Below, one piece after another: positions 26,388 to 36,305 of a stretch of DNA of 64,000 bases (position 1 is the stretch's first letter; every line of letters starts with the position of its first letter). This stretch comes from Flavobacterium sp. BFFFF2. Its GTDB lineage: Bacteria; Bacteroidota; Bacteroidia; Flavobacteriales; Flavobacteriaceae. The translations under genes and the position numbers were made by a program. The stretch lies in contig NKJD01000011.1 of assembly GCA_002256385.1 (NCBI GenBank), positions 1-64,000 of the forward strand, in the 5' to 3' direction. The notes below the pieces were generated by a model. It had not been told where the DNA came from, ran no database searches, and saw nothing but the letters and a program-made list of their open reading frames with translations.

Positions 26388-27554
26388 TTATAAACGGTGA
26401 CTGAGTTTTTGGACCATCACCTCTTTCCAAGGTCTAAAAGTGCCTGCAATAATCTGTTTACGCGCTTCGCGGACAAGCCACAAATAAAAACCAAGGTTGT
26501 GAATAGTAGCAATTTGCTTGCCCAAATATTCGTTGGCAGCAAACAAATGCCGCAGATACGCTTTGCTATATTCGGTGTCTACAAACGTAATTCCCATCGG
26601 ATCTACAGGCGAAAAGTCATCTTCCCATTTTTTGTTTTTAATGTTGATGATGCCTTCTGAGGTAAACAACATCCCATTTCGGGCATTCCGCGTCGGCATC
26701 ACACAGTCAAACATATCGATGCCTAACGCGATATTTTCTAAAATATTGACGGGGGTGCCAACGCCCATCAAATAACGGGGTTTGTCTTTGGGTAAAATGG
26801 CACAAACCACATCGGTCATGGCATACATTTCTTCGGCGGGTTCCCCCACTGATAAGCCACCAATGGCATTGCCCAAAGCGCCTGCATTGGCAATGTATTC
26901 GGCCGATTCTTGCCGAAGGTCTTTGTAGGTGCTACCCTGAACAATCGGAAATAATGTTTGTTGATAATCGTATTTTAACGGTACTTTATCTAAGTGCGCA
27001 ATGCACCGATCGAGCCAGCGGTGCGTCATATGCATCGAGCGTTTTGCATAGCGGTAATCGCAGGGGTAGGGCGTACATTCGTCAAAAGCCATGATGATGT
27101 CGGCCCCAATGCTGCGCTGGATTTCCATCACATTTTCGGGCGTAAAAAAATGATACGACCCATCAATATGCGATTTGAATTTAACCCCTTCTTCTTTAAT
27201 TTTACGGTTGGCCGACAACGAATACACTTGATAGCCACCGCTGTCAGTTAAAATGGGTCGGTCCCAATTCATAAATTTGTGCAAGCCACCCGCTTGTTCC
27301 AAAATGGGCGTTTGTGGCCTTAAATACAAATGGTAGGTATTGCCTAAAATGATATCCGGATTGATGTCATTTTTTAGTTCTCTTTGGTGTACGCCCTTGA
27401 CACTTGCGACGGTTCCAACGGGCATAAATATAGGGGTTTCAATAATTCCGTGATCGGTAACTATTTGACCAGCACGTGCTTGTGATTGCGGATCGGTGTG
27501 TAATAAATCAAATTTCATGAATGCGCATAAGTCGGCAAATATAACAGAAATCAA
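26388..27554 (-). CDS. tgt: queuine tRNA-ribosyltransferase
   Basis: IFMPVGTVASVKGV; ILGNTYHLYLRP; WDRPILTDSGGYQVYSL; DIIMAFDECTPYP; RYLMGVGTP; likely start 27518 (MKFDLLHTD). Confidence 0.95.
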   Translation of the reverse strand: MISVIFADLCAFMKFDLLHTDPQSQARAGQIVTDHGIIETPIFMPVGTVASVKGVHQRELKNDINPDIILGNTYHLYLRPQTPILEQAGGLHKFMNWDRPILTDSGGYQVYSLSANRKIKEEGVKFKSHIDGSYHFFTPENVMEIQRSIGADIIMAFDECTPYPCDYRYAKRSMHMTHRWLDRCIAHLDKVPLKYDYQQTLFPIVQGSTYKDLRQESAEYIANAGALGNAIGGLSVGEPAEEMYAMTDVVCAILPKDKPRYLMGVGTPVNILENIALGIDMFDCVMPTRNARNGMLFTSEGIINIKNKKWEDDFSPVDPMGITFVDTEYSKAYLRHLFAANEYLGKQIATIHNLGFYLWLVREARKQIIAGTFRPWKEVMVQKLSHRL

Positions 27555-27561
27555 CTGAACT

Positions 27562-29019
27562 TTGAACCCTTTTTTCCTTGCTCAAAATTGGTTACTTTTG
27601 CCGCAAAAAATGGCCGTTTTGCTTACCAATACTCAGATAGAAGAACTGCAACAACTCATTGGATCTGAATGGGTTTTTACCGATCGTGAAACGTGTGTGC
27701 AATATGGACATGACGAAACGGAAGATTTGCAATTTCCGCCTCAGGTGGTGGTCAAACCTGGTTCAACCGCCGATATTTCTTTAATAATGGCTTGGGCCAA
27801 TGCCCATCAAATTCCTGTAACACCTATTGGCGCCCAAACGGGTTTGAGTGGCGGCGCCTTGTCGGTTCATGGCGGCATCGGCTTGTCGTTGGCGCGATTC
27901 AATCGGATTATTCAAATAGACGAGCAAAATTTGCAAGTGACGGTGGAACCCGCCGTAATTACACAAGTTTTGCGCGAGGCAGTGGCCGAAAAAGGGTTGT
28001 TGTATCCGGTTGATCCAAGCAGCCAAGGCAGTTGTTGGATTGGCGGCAACGTAGCCGAAAATTCTGGTGGCGCAAGAGCTGTCAAATATGGCGTGACCAA
28101 AGATTATGTTTTGAATTTAGAAGTGGTTTTGGCCGACGGCTCCGTGATTTGGACGGGTGCCAATACCCTCAAAAATTCAACTGGCTATAATTTAACCCAA
28201 TTAATGGTCGGCAGCGAAGGCACTTTGGGCATTATCACCAAAATTGTGTTGAAACTCATTCCAAACAACCCATACAATATATTAATGTTGGTCCCATTTC
28301 ACGAGGCCAACGAAGCGTGCCAAGCCGTTTCTGCCATTTTTAGGGCGGGCATTGTGCCGAGTGCGCTTGAATTTATGGAACGCGACGCCCTTACATGGAC
28401 TTTGCGCTATGTGGATGGCATTGCTTTGCAAGTACCCGATCACATCCAAGCACATTTACTCATTGAAGTCGACGGCCAATATCCAGAATGGCTAATGAGT
28501 GATGCAGAAAAAATTATGCAGGTCGTTGAAAATTACACCATCGATGAGGTGCTTTTTGCCGATACCACCGATCAGAAAAATGCACTTTGGAAAATGCGCC
28601 GTGCCGTGGGCGAAGCGGTCAAGTCCAATTCTATTTACCGAGAAGTGGATACGGTGGTTCCCCGTTTTGAATTACCCAACTTAATGCAGCAGATTAAGCA
28701 AATTGGCGACAAGTATGGTTTTCAATCGGTTTGTTATGGCCATGCTGGCGATGGCAATTTGCACGTAAATATTATAAAAGGATCGCTTTCCGATGAACAG
28801 TGGCAGCATGAAGTTCCGAAGGGAATCGCCGAAATTTTCACGTACACGGTTTCTTTAGGCGGTACCCTTTCGGGCGAACATGGCATTGGCTTGGTGCAAA
28901 AAGAATACATGCCGCTGACTTTTTCGCCAACGAGCTTACAATTGATGATGGGCATCAAACAGCTGTTTGATCCCAATGGCATTGTGAATCCAGGGAAAAT
29001 TTTCCCCCAAAAGAGTTAA
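27562..29019 (+). CDS. FAD-linked oxidase (GlcD-type D-lactate/glycolate oxidase subunit)
   Basis: PVTPIGAQTGLSGGALSVHGGIGLSL; WIGGNVAENSGGARAVKYGVT; GEHGIGLVQKEYM; likely start 27610. Confidence 0.92.
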   Translation: MNPFFLAQNWLLLPQKMAVLLTNTQIEELQQLIGSEWVFTDRETCVQYGHDETEDLQFPPQVVVKPGSTADISLIMAWANAHQIPVTPIGAQTGLSGGALSVHGGIGLSLARFNRIIQIDEQNLQVTVEPAVITQVLREAVAEKGLLYPVDPSSQGSCWIGGNVAENSGGARAVKYGVTKDYVLNLEVVLADGSVIWTGANTLKNSTGYNLTQLMVGSEGTLGIITKIVLKLIPNNPYNILMLVPFHEANEACQAVSAIFRAGIVPSALEFMERDALTWTLRYVDGIALQVPDHIQAHLLIEVDGQYPEWLMSDAEKIMQVVENYTIDEVLFADTTDQKNALWKMRRAVGEAVKSNSIYREVDTVVPRFELPNLMQQIKQIGDKYGFQSVCYGHAGDGNLHVNIIKGSLSDEQWQHEVPKGIAEIFTYTVSLGGTLSGEHGIGLVQKEYMPLTFSPTSLQLMMGIKQLFDPNGIVNPGKIFPQKS

Positions 29020-29112
29020 AACAACGATTATTCACGGTTTCCGTGGGTTTTATTTTGTCCTTCAACAAGGCTTTTATATATTACACCCGAAATTAAACAC
29101 TCACACATTATT

Positions 29113-31347
29113 ATGTCAGTAACAGAAAATGATAACCTGCCGTTGGCAGATGGACACGAAAATCAGCATGAAGCTGTTCAAAGTCAAGAAAACCATGATT
29201 CAGTAGCTGAAGAAAGCACGCCAGTGGCGGCTGAAATCCATGAAGAACCCATTGCAGCACCTGCAGCAGCGGTTGAGCAAGAGGCTGTGGCAGAAGCCAT
29301 TGAGCCAGATGCCATTATTGAAACAGCAGCAGCTCCAGAAGCGGTTGAGCCAGAGGCTGTGGCAGAAGCCATTGAGCCAGAAGCCGTTGTTGAAACAGCA
29401 GCAGCTCCAGAAGCTGTGGCAGAAGACATTGAGCCAGAAGCCGTTGTTGAAACAGTAGCAGCGCCTGTAGCAATGGAAACTGAAGCAGTTGAACCAGCAG
29501 CAGTTGCGGCCGAAACCAACACCGATGCGGGCACTTCTGAAACGGAGGAAGCAATGGAAGCGATTCAAGAGGCCAATGCTGAGGCAGGCGAAACCGAATC
29601 GGCTTCTAACAATGAAGCGGTTCCTATGAAGGAATATGCCGACATGAGCATGGAAGCGTTGGTAGAAGAGTTGCAAACCTTGGTTCATGACCATGCGGTG
29701 ATGCGCATTCGCACCCATGCGGAAGAAATCCGCAAGGCTTTTATGACGCAGTTTCACGCATTAATTGACGAAAAACGCAAAGCATTTTATGCTGAGAATC
29801 CGGAAACCACCGATGATTTTCAATATCATTTGCCCATCAAAGGCACTTTTGACCAGTTGTATTCAACATACCGTGATGCCAAAACCAGTCATTTAAAGTC
29901 GATTGAATCGGCCTTAAAAAACAATTTGACCGAACGCATGGCCATTGTTGATTCGTTGAAAGCGTTGGTTACTTCGTCTGAACCGATGCCTGTTATTTTA
30001 AAACAATTTAACGGATTGCGCGACCGCTGGAAGGTGGCTGGCCCAATCCCTAAAGATAAATACAACCATGTGTGGAATAATTACCATTTCCATGTGGAGA
30101 ATTTTTACGATGTATTGCATTTGGACCGCGAAGCCCGCGATTTAGATTTCAAACACAATTTGGTGCAAAAGCTTAAAATCATTGAGCGCGCCGAAGAATT
30201 GGCCAAACAAGCCGATATTCATGATGCGTTTAGAGAGCTTCAGAATTTACACCGCGTGTGGAAAGAAGAGATCGGGCCTGTTTCACAAGACAAACGCGAA
30301 GAAATTTGGGTTCGTTTTAGCGACATCACCCGTCATTTGCACGACCGCCGCGAAGCCCATTATGCTACATTACGCGAAGGCGAATTGGCCAATTTAAAAG
30401 CCAAAAAAGAAATCATTGAGCACATTGAACAACTGAGTGCTTCTACCCAATTGTCACACAATGATTGGCAAAAATTGGGTCAAGAAGTGGAGCAATTGCG
30501 CAAAACCTATTTTACTATAGGACGTGTGCCGAACGAGTTGAATGAAGAAACGTGGGCTGCCTACAAACATGCCGTTCGCAACTTCAACAACCAAAAGAAT
30601 AATTTTTACAAAGATTTAAAGAAGGAACAAAATCAGAATTTGAACCGCAAAAAAGAAATCATTGCCCAAGCTGAATCGCTCAAAGACAGTGAAGATTTTG
30701 CTACGACTTCTAATTTGTTAAAAGCTTTGCAAGAAGAGTGGAAACACATTGGTCATGTACCGCGTAAATTATCGGACGAATTGTGGAAAGAATTCCGCGC
30801 TGCTTGCAACCATTTCTTTGACCGCATGAAGGAAGTGCGCAATGCCGCTAGTGAAGAAGAACAACAAGCCTTTGATAAGAAAAGAGAATACTTGGAGCAA
30901 TTGAATACGCTAGAGTTGTCAGGCGACCACAAAACCGATTTGGAAGCCATTAAGGCCCATATTGAAATGTGGAAATCGTTTGGTCGTGTGCCTGTTTCAA
31001 AACGCCACGTTGAAGGGAAATTCAATAAAATATTGGATAAATTGTTTGGTCAATTGTCTTCGAGCAAAAAAGACAATGAAATGGCCCGTTTCACGTCGAG
31101 AGTGGAAATGTTGGCGGGTGCCGATGACAGCCGCAAACTGGACAATGAAATGGTATTTATTCAACGTAAAATTGAAGAAATCAAACATGAAATTTTCCAA
31201 TTGGAAAACAACATTCAGTTTTTCAATTCATCAAACGACGACAACCCATTGGTGAAAGAAGTGCGTAAAAACATTGAAAAACACCGCGAAGAATGGCAAC
31301 TTTGGAAAGATAAGTTGGCCCAGCTTCGAACCATTAAAAAAGCCTAA
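29113..31347 (+). CDS. DUF349 domain-containing protein with Ala/Glu/Val-rich low-complexity N-terminus
   Basis: repeats of the type LRDRWKVAGPIPKDKYNHVWNNYH, LHRVWKEEIGPVSQDKREEIW, LQEEWKHIGHVPRKLSDELWKEF. Confidence 0.9.
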   Translation: MSVTENDNLPLADGHENQHEAVQSQENHDSVAEESTPVAAEIHEEPIAAPAAAVEQEAVAEAIEPDAIIETAAAPEAVEPEAVAEAIEPEAVVETAAAPEAVAEDIEPEAVVETVAAPVAMETEAVEPAAVAAETNTDAGTSETEEAMEAIQEANAEAGETESASNNEAVPMKEYADMSMEALVEELQTLVHDHAVMRIRTHAEEIRKAFMTQFHALIDEKRKAFYAENPETTDDFQYHLPIKGTFDQLYSTYRDAKTSHLKSIESALKNNLTERMAIVDSLKALVTSSEPMPVILKQFNGLRDRWKVAGPIPKDKYNHVWNNYHFHVENFYDVLHLDREARDLDFKHNLVQKLKIIERAEELAKQADIHDAFRELQNLHRVWKEEIGPVSQDKREEIWVRFSDITRHLHDRREAHYATLREGELANLKAKKEIIEHIEQLSASTQLSHNDWQKLGQEVEQLRKTYFTIGRVPNELNEETWAAYKHAVRNFNNQKNNFYKDLKKEQNQNLNRKKEIIAQAESLKDSEDFATTSNLLKALQEEWKHIGHVPRKLSDELWKEFRAACNHFFDRMKEVRNAASEEEQQAFDKKREYLEQLNTLELSGDHKTDLEAIKAHIEMWKSFGRVPVSKRHVEGKFNKILDKLFGQLSSSKKDNEMARFTSRVEMLAGADDSRKLDNEMVFIQRKIEEIKHEIFQLENNIQFFNSSNDDNPLVKEVRKNIEKHREEWQLWKDKLAQLRTIKKA

Positions 31348-31354
31348 ATCATTT

Positions 31355-31384
31355 GAACGCCTCTATTTGAGGCGTTCCTTTTTA
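31355..31384 (+). terminator. rho-independent terminator of the DUF349 gene
   Basis: GAACGCCTC-TATTT-GAGGCGTTC-ctttttac. Confidence 0.85.
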
Positions 31385-31395
31385 CTATTCAGTAC

Positions 31396-31878
31396 ATGAA
31401 ATCATTTCAGATTGACATTCGTTGGGCCTGCTACTTTGGTTTGCTAACTATTGTTTGGAGCATTTTTGAAAAAGAAATGGGTTGGTACAACGAACACATA
31501 GCCGATTATGGATTTTGTTCCATGCTTTTTGCCATTCCAGCCGTTGTATTTTACAATTTGGCCATGCGCCAAAAACGAGATGCTTTGTATCCAACAGGCG
31601 CATTTACTTGGACCCAAGGATTTGTGGCGGGCATTTACCTGTCATTTTTTGTGGCCATTTTTATGCCAGGTGCTTTGTTTTTGAGTTACAAGTACATTTG
31701 CCCCGATTTTTTTGACAACATTATTGCGTACAAAGTAAACAATCATTGGCTGAAACAAGCCGAAGCTGAAAAAATTTTTAACCTCCGTTCAACACTCTTA
31801 GAAGGCTCTTTTTCAGCACTTTCAAAGGGAAGTATTACGGGGGCATTCGTGGCCATTTTTTTAAGGCGAAAAGCTTAG
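31396..31878 (+). CDS. DUF4199 domain-containing membrane protein
   Basis: 4-TM pattern, FTWTQGFVAGIYLSFFVAI...LLEGSFSALSKGSITGAFVAIFLRRK. Confidence 0.8.
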   Translation: MKSFQIDIRWACYFGLLTIVWSIFEKEMGWYNEHIADYGFCSMLFAIPAVVFYNLAMRQKRDALYPTGAFTWTQGFVAGIYLSFFVAIFMPGALFLSYKYICPDFFDNIIAYKVNNHWLKQAEAEKIFNLRSTLLEGSFSALSKGSITGAFVAIFLRRKA

Positions 31879-31909
31879 CACAGTTTTTGACATAAGCATC
31901 TTTAATCTA

Positions 31910-32392
31910 TTGTTTCACCTTAAATTAAATGTTATGATACGCTTTCGTTTTTTTGGCGGATTGGCCTTGTTTTTTTTGGCATTGGTCAGTTGTGTAAGTA
32001 CCAAATCGACACTTAAAAATGTGGATCCGTATGCGCCCATTCCCAAATTGATTAAACCCAATCAGTTTATCGTTACAGATTACAGCAAAGACCCAAAATA
32101 CGGTTTTGACCCCGACTATCCAGTCAATGTCTTTTATCAATCGACTAAAAATGATACCATTAATGCCGTTCGGTATTTGAATGCATTGGCGGGGCCTAAA
32201 GGCGAAAAATTGACTTTTAAAAAGGTAAACACCTGTTGCCCATTTCCAACCAAAAACACGGGCATGGGTGCTGGTATGCTCGATATTTACGAGCTGCAAT
32301 GGGCAGGTAACTCAAAACCCATTCAATTGTATGTAAACAGTTATGAGCGCGGATTTTTGCTCATTCCCATCGGATTGACAGTCAAAAAATAA
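31910..32392 (+). CDS. hypothetical lipoprotein upstream of kdsA
   Basis: LALFFLALVSCVST lipobox; likely start 31934. Confidence 0.7.
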   Translation: MFHLKLNVMIRFRFFGGLALFFLALVSCVSTKSTLKNVDPYAPIPKLIKPNQFIVTDYSKDPKYGFDPDYPVNVFYQSTKNDTINAVRYLNALAGPKGEKLTFKKVNTCCPFPTKNTGMGAGMLDIYELQWAGNSKPIQLYVNSYERGFLLIPIGLTVKK

Positions 32393-32462
32393 TTAAGTGA
32401 AGTATAAGCAATAGCTCCTTGGACCGCAGGGGGCTGTTGTAATTTTGTAACCGTCTTATAGG

Positions 32463-33317
32463 TTGTTTTTTTCAACAGCCATATTTAATTTTCATTTTAT
32501 GAATTTACACCACATTCCAAAAATAAAACACCTGAATTCGGGGCAGTTTTTTCTGTTGGCCGGTCCTTGTGCCATCGAAGGCGAAGACATGGCGATGCGT
32601 ATTGCTGAACGCTTGGTTCAGATTACAGATTTACTGTCAATTCCCTTGGTTTTTAAGGGTTCATTTAAAAAAGCAAACCGCTCGCGCATTGATAGTTTCT
32701 CAGGCATAGGCGATGAAAAAGCCTTGAAGATTTTACGAAAAGTAAGCGAAACATTTTCCGTTCCCACCGTAACCGACATTCACAAAGAAGAAGACGCTGT
32801 CATGGCGGCCGAATATGTTGATGTATTGCAAATTCCAGCCTTTTTGGTTCGGCAAACCGATTTGTTGATCGCTGCGGCCAATACCGGTAAAACGGTGAAT
32901 TTAAAAAAAGGCCAATTTATGAGCCCTGAAAGCATGCATCATGCCGTTCAAAAAGTGCTTGATTGCCACAACGAAAACATCATGGTCACCGACCGCGGTT
33001 CCATGTTTGGCTACCAAGACTTGGTAGTCGATTTTCGTGGGATTCCCACCATGCAGCAATATGCGACGACTGTTTTAGATGTCACCCATTCCTTGCAACA
33101 ACCCAATCAATCGAGTGGCGTAACAGGTGGCCGTCCCGACCGCATTGAAACCATCGCTAAGGCGGGAATTGCCGTGGGCGTTGATGGTATTTTCATTGAA
33201 ACCCATTTTGATCCAGCTACTGCCAAAAGTGATGGCGCCAATATGTTGCACCTCGATTATTTTGAACCATTAATGCAGCGGTTGGTCGCCATTAGACAAA
33301 CCATCAATCAATTTTAA
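32463..33317 (+). CDS. kdsA: 3-deoxy-8-phosphooctulonate synthase
   Basis: FFLLAGPCAIEGEDMA; VFKGSFKKANRSRIDSFSGIGDEKAL; VTDRGSMFGYQDLVVDFRGIP; likely start 32499. Confidence 0.96.
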   Translation: MFFSTAIFNFHFMNLHHIPKIKHLNSGQFFLLAGPCAIEGEDMAMRIAERLVQITDLLSIPLVFKGSFKKANRSRIDSFSGIGDEKALKILRKVSETFSVPTVTDIHKEEDAVMAAEYVDVLQIPAFLVRQTDLLIAAANTGKTVNLKKGQFMSPESMHHAVQKVLDCHNENIMVTDRGSMFGYQDLVVDFRGIPTMQQYATTVLDVTHSLQQPNQSSGVTGGRPDRIETIAKAGIAVGVDGIFIETHFDPATAKSDGANMLHLDYFEPLMQRLVAIRQTINQF

Positions 33318-34187
33318 ATGAAGAAAATGCATTTTAAAATTTTACTTTTCGCCATTGGCAGTCTCTTTATTTCAAATTTCCTACTAGCCCAAGATGTGGT
33401 TCCAGGTCGTTATACAGCCCACAACAAAGGGAAATTTTACATTTATTGGGGTGGAAACCGCGATTCGTATTCGCAATCAGATATCCATTTTTGGGGCAAA
33501 GATTACGATTTTAACTTGTATAATGTAAGTGCTGAAGACAGGCCTAAGGGCTGGAACATCGATTATGTGAATCCGAGCCGAATGACCATTCCACAATACA
33601 ATTTCAGGATTGGTTATTTTATTCAGGACCATTATAACATATCATTCGGCATTGACCACATGAAATATGTGATGATTCAATCGCAGCAAGTGCAAATGAC
33701 AGGGGTAGTAGGGCCAGGCTATGGCGTGCCCGAATCGGGAAATAGTTATTTGAATTTGGACAACCACCAAATCGATTTGACCAACGAAAAGTTCCTAACC
33801 TTTGAACATACAGACGGCCTCAATTACGTGAATACCGAATTTTGCCGGGTGGATGATATTTCAAAATTGTTCCGCATTTGGAACACCGACAAAATTCAAG
33901 TGAATGTTACTGAAGGGGTAGGCGTTGGATTTTTATACCCCAAAACCAATGTTAAGATATTGGAAAAAGAGCGGCACGACGATTTTCACGTAGCGGGCTA
34001 TGGGGTGTCGGGTAAAGTTGGTTTGAACTTAACGTTTTTTAAATATTTCTTTGTGCAAGGCGAATTAAAATACGGCTACATCAATATGCCAGATATTCGC
34101 ACCACCGACGACCCGGCTGATCGTGCTTCACAGCATTTTACCTTCGTGCAACGTGTGATTGTTTTTGGCGGGATTTTTAAATTGTAA
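33318..34187 (+). CDS. hypothetical outer-membrane beta-barrel-like protein
   Basis: signal peptide; alternating aromatic pattern ending in FTFVQRVIVFGGIFKL. Confidence 0.6.
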   Translation: MKKMHFKILLFAIGSLFISNFLLAQDVVPGRYTAHNKGKFYIYWGGNRDSYSQSDIHFWGKDYDFNLYNVSAEDRPKGWNIDYVNPSRMTIPQYNFRIGYFIQDHYNISFGIDHMKYVMIQSQQVQMTGVVGPGYGVPESGNSYLNLDNHQIDLTNEKFLTFEHTDGLNYVNTEFCRVDDISKLFRIWNTDKIQVNVTEGVGVGFLYPKTNVKILEKERHDDFHVAGYGVSGKVGLNLTFFKYFFVQGELKYGYINMPDIRTTDDPADRASQHFTFVQRVIVFGGIFKL

Positions 34188-34221
34188 TCTATTGTAAAAT
34201 AGACTTTTGTTCTTAAAAAAT

Positions 34222-34262
34222 GAAACAAACCCAATTCAGTAATGAGTTGGGTTTTGTTTGTT
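34222..34262. terminator. bidirectional-looking hairpin
   Basis: aaacaaacccaattcagtaatgagttgggttttgttt. Confidence 0.65.
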
Positions 34263-34316
34263 TTATTGAAAAAAATTAAAGACGAATGATCTATTCTAAA
34301 TAAGCGAATTCACACA

Positions 34317-36302
34317 TCACTTCTTCAGCGATTCCCACTTTTTAATTTGGTCGCGGTATTGGGCCGCTTCCATAAAGTTCAACTCTTTGGCCGCTTTTTC
34401 CATCAATTTGCGTAATTCTTTGATTTTTTTGTCCATATCAGCCCCCGATAAATAAGCCGCCTCAGGTTCAGCCAACACATTGATTTCGGGCTCTTCCACT
34501 TGGTAAGTCGTTTTGGTTAAGGCACTTTCAATGCTTTTGTTCAACGCTTTGGGCACCAACCCGTGCTTTACATTATATTGATGTTGTTTGTCACGCCGAT
34601 ACAAGGTTTCGTCCATGGTGCGCTGCATACTTTTGGTGATCACGTCGGCATATAAAATGGCTTTGCCATTGATGTTTCGTGCTGCCCGACCCACTGTTTG
34701 CGTAAGGGAGCGGTGGCTGCGCAGAAAGCCTTCTTTGTCGGCATCTAAAATCGCTACTAAAGACACTTCGGGCAAGTCCAAGCCTTCGCGTAGTAAATTC
34801 ACACCGATGAGTACGTCAAACAAGCCTTTGCGCAAATCTTGCATAATCTCTACCCGTTCCAAGGTGTCCACATCGCTGTGAATATACCGACACCGAATAG
34901 ATACTTTGGTCAAATATTTGGTCAGTTCTTCGGCCATTCGCTTGGTGAGGGTGGTAATTAATACCCGCTCGTCGGCCTCACAACGCAATTGGATTTCTTC
35001 AATGAGGTCATCAATCTGATTTTGGGTGGGCCGCACTTCAATAACGGGGTCCAGCAACCCAGTTGGCCGAATCACTTGTTCAACCACAATGCCGTCCGAT
35101 TGTCCCAGTTCGTAATCAGCTGGGGTGGCCGACACATAAATGACTTGGTTTTGCAGCTGTTCAAATTCCTCAAATTTAAGAGGTCGGTTGTCCATGGCCG
35201 CTGGCAAGCGAAATCCGTATTCCACCAAGTTTTCTTTGCGGCTGCGGTCCCCACCATACATGGCATGCACTTGCGACAAGGTCACGTGGCTTTCATCGAC
35301 CACCATTAAAAAATCTTCGGGAAAATAATCGAGCAAGCAGAAAGGTCTAGTGCCCGGTGCGCGTCCATCCAAATACCGCGAATAATTTTCAATACCCGAA
35401 CAATAGCCCAATTCTTTAATCATTTCCAAATCGAATAAGGTGCGTTCTTCCAAGCGTTTGGCTTCTAAATGTTTGCCTATTTCCTTGAAATAGTCCACTT
35501 GTTTAACCATGTCTTGTTGGATTTCCCAAATGGCATTTTGCAACACATCGGGTGAGGTGACAAATAAATTAGCAGGATAAATGTTCAGCAAAGGAAAGCG
35601 TTCAATCACTCGCCCGGTTTTGAGGTCAAAGGACTCCAGTTCTTCGATTTCATCGCCAAAAAAATGCACCCGATAAGGCTCGTCGGCATAGCTTGGGTAA
35701 ATTTCGACGGTATCGCCTTTTATTCTAAAATTTCCAGGTAAAAATTCCGCCTCAGTGCGGGCATATAAACTTTGCACCAAGCGGTGCAACAATTGCGTCC
35801 GGCTGATGGTTTGGTCGCGCTTCAGGCTTACAATGTTTTTTTGAAATTCCACCGGATTTCCAATCCCATACAAACAAGAAACGGAAGCGACCACCAATAC
35901 ATCGCGCCTGCCCGAAAGCAAGGCCGAAGTAGTACTGAGTCGCAGTTTTTCCAATTCTTCATTGATCGAAAGGTCTTTTTCAATGTACGTTCCAGTGACA
36001 GGTATATAAGCCTCGGGTTGGTAATAGTCGTAATACGAAACAAAATATTGCACCGAATTATTCGGAAAAAACTGTTTGAATTCTGAATATAACTGGGCCG
36101 CCAGCGTCTTGTTGTGTGCCAAAACCAAAGTAGGTTTTTGCACCTCTTGAATCACATGGGCAACGGTAAATGTTTTACCAGAACCGGTTACACCAAGCAA
36201 GGTTTGGTATTTTTCACCGGCCTCAATGCCTTTGGTGAGGGCAGCAATGGCCAACGGCTGATCGCCTGTGGGTTCAAAGGGGGCAACAACTTCAAATGGC
36301 AT
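34317..36302 (-). CDS. uvrB: excinuclease ABC subunit B
   Basis: TLLGVTGSGKTFTVAHVI; YFVSYYDYYQPEAYIP; FDVLIGVNLLREGLDLPEVSLVAILDADKEGFLRS. Confidence 0.98.
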   Translation of the reverse strand: MPFEVVAPFEPTGDQPLAIAALTKGIEAGEKYQTLLGVTGSGKTFTVAHVIQEVQKPTLVLAHNKTLAAQLYSEFKQFFPNNSVQYFVSYYDYYQPEAYIPVTGTYIEKDLSINEELEKLRLSTTSALLSGRRDVLVVASVSCLYGIGNPVEFQKNIVSLKRDQTISRTQLLHRLVQSLYARTEAEFLPGNFRIKGDTVEIYPSYADEPYRVHFFGDEIEELESFDLKTGRVIERFPLLNIYPANLFVTSPDVLQNAIWEIQQDMVKQVDYFKEIGKHLEAKRLEERTLFDLEMIKELGYCSGIENYSRYLDGRAPGTRPFCLLDYFPEDFLMVVDESHVTLSQVHAMYGGDRSRKENLVEYGFRLPAAMDNRPLKFEEFEQLQNQVIYVSATPADYELGQSDGIVVEQVIRPTGLLDPVIEVRPTQNQIDDLIEEIQLRCEADERVLITTLTKRMAEELTKYLTKVSIRCRYIHSDVDTLERVEIMQDLRKGLFDVLIGVNLLREGLDLPEVSLVAILDADKEGFLRSHRSLTQTVGRAARNINGKAILYADVITKSMQRTMDETLYRRDKQHQYNVKHGLVPKALNKSIESALTKTTYQVEEPEINVLAEPEAAYLSGADMDKKIKELRKLMEKAAKELNFMEAAQYRDQIKKWESLKK

Positions 36303-36305
36303 AAT

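Noticed and set aside
29184-29757. Long antisense ORFs over the DUF349 gene N-terminus
   Set aside because: Shadow ORFs caused by the GC-biased repetitive Ala/Glu coding sequence on the plus strand.
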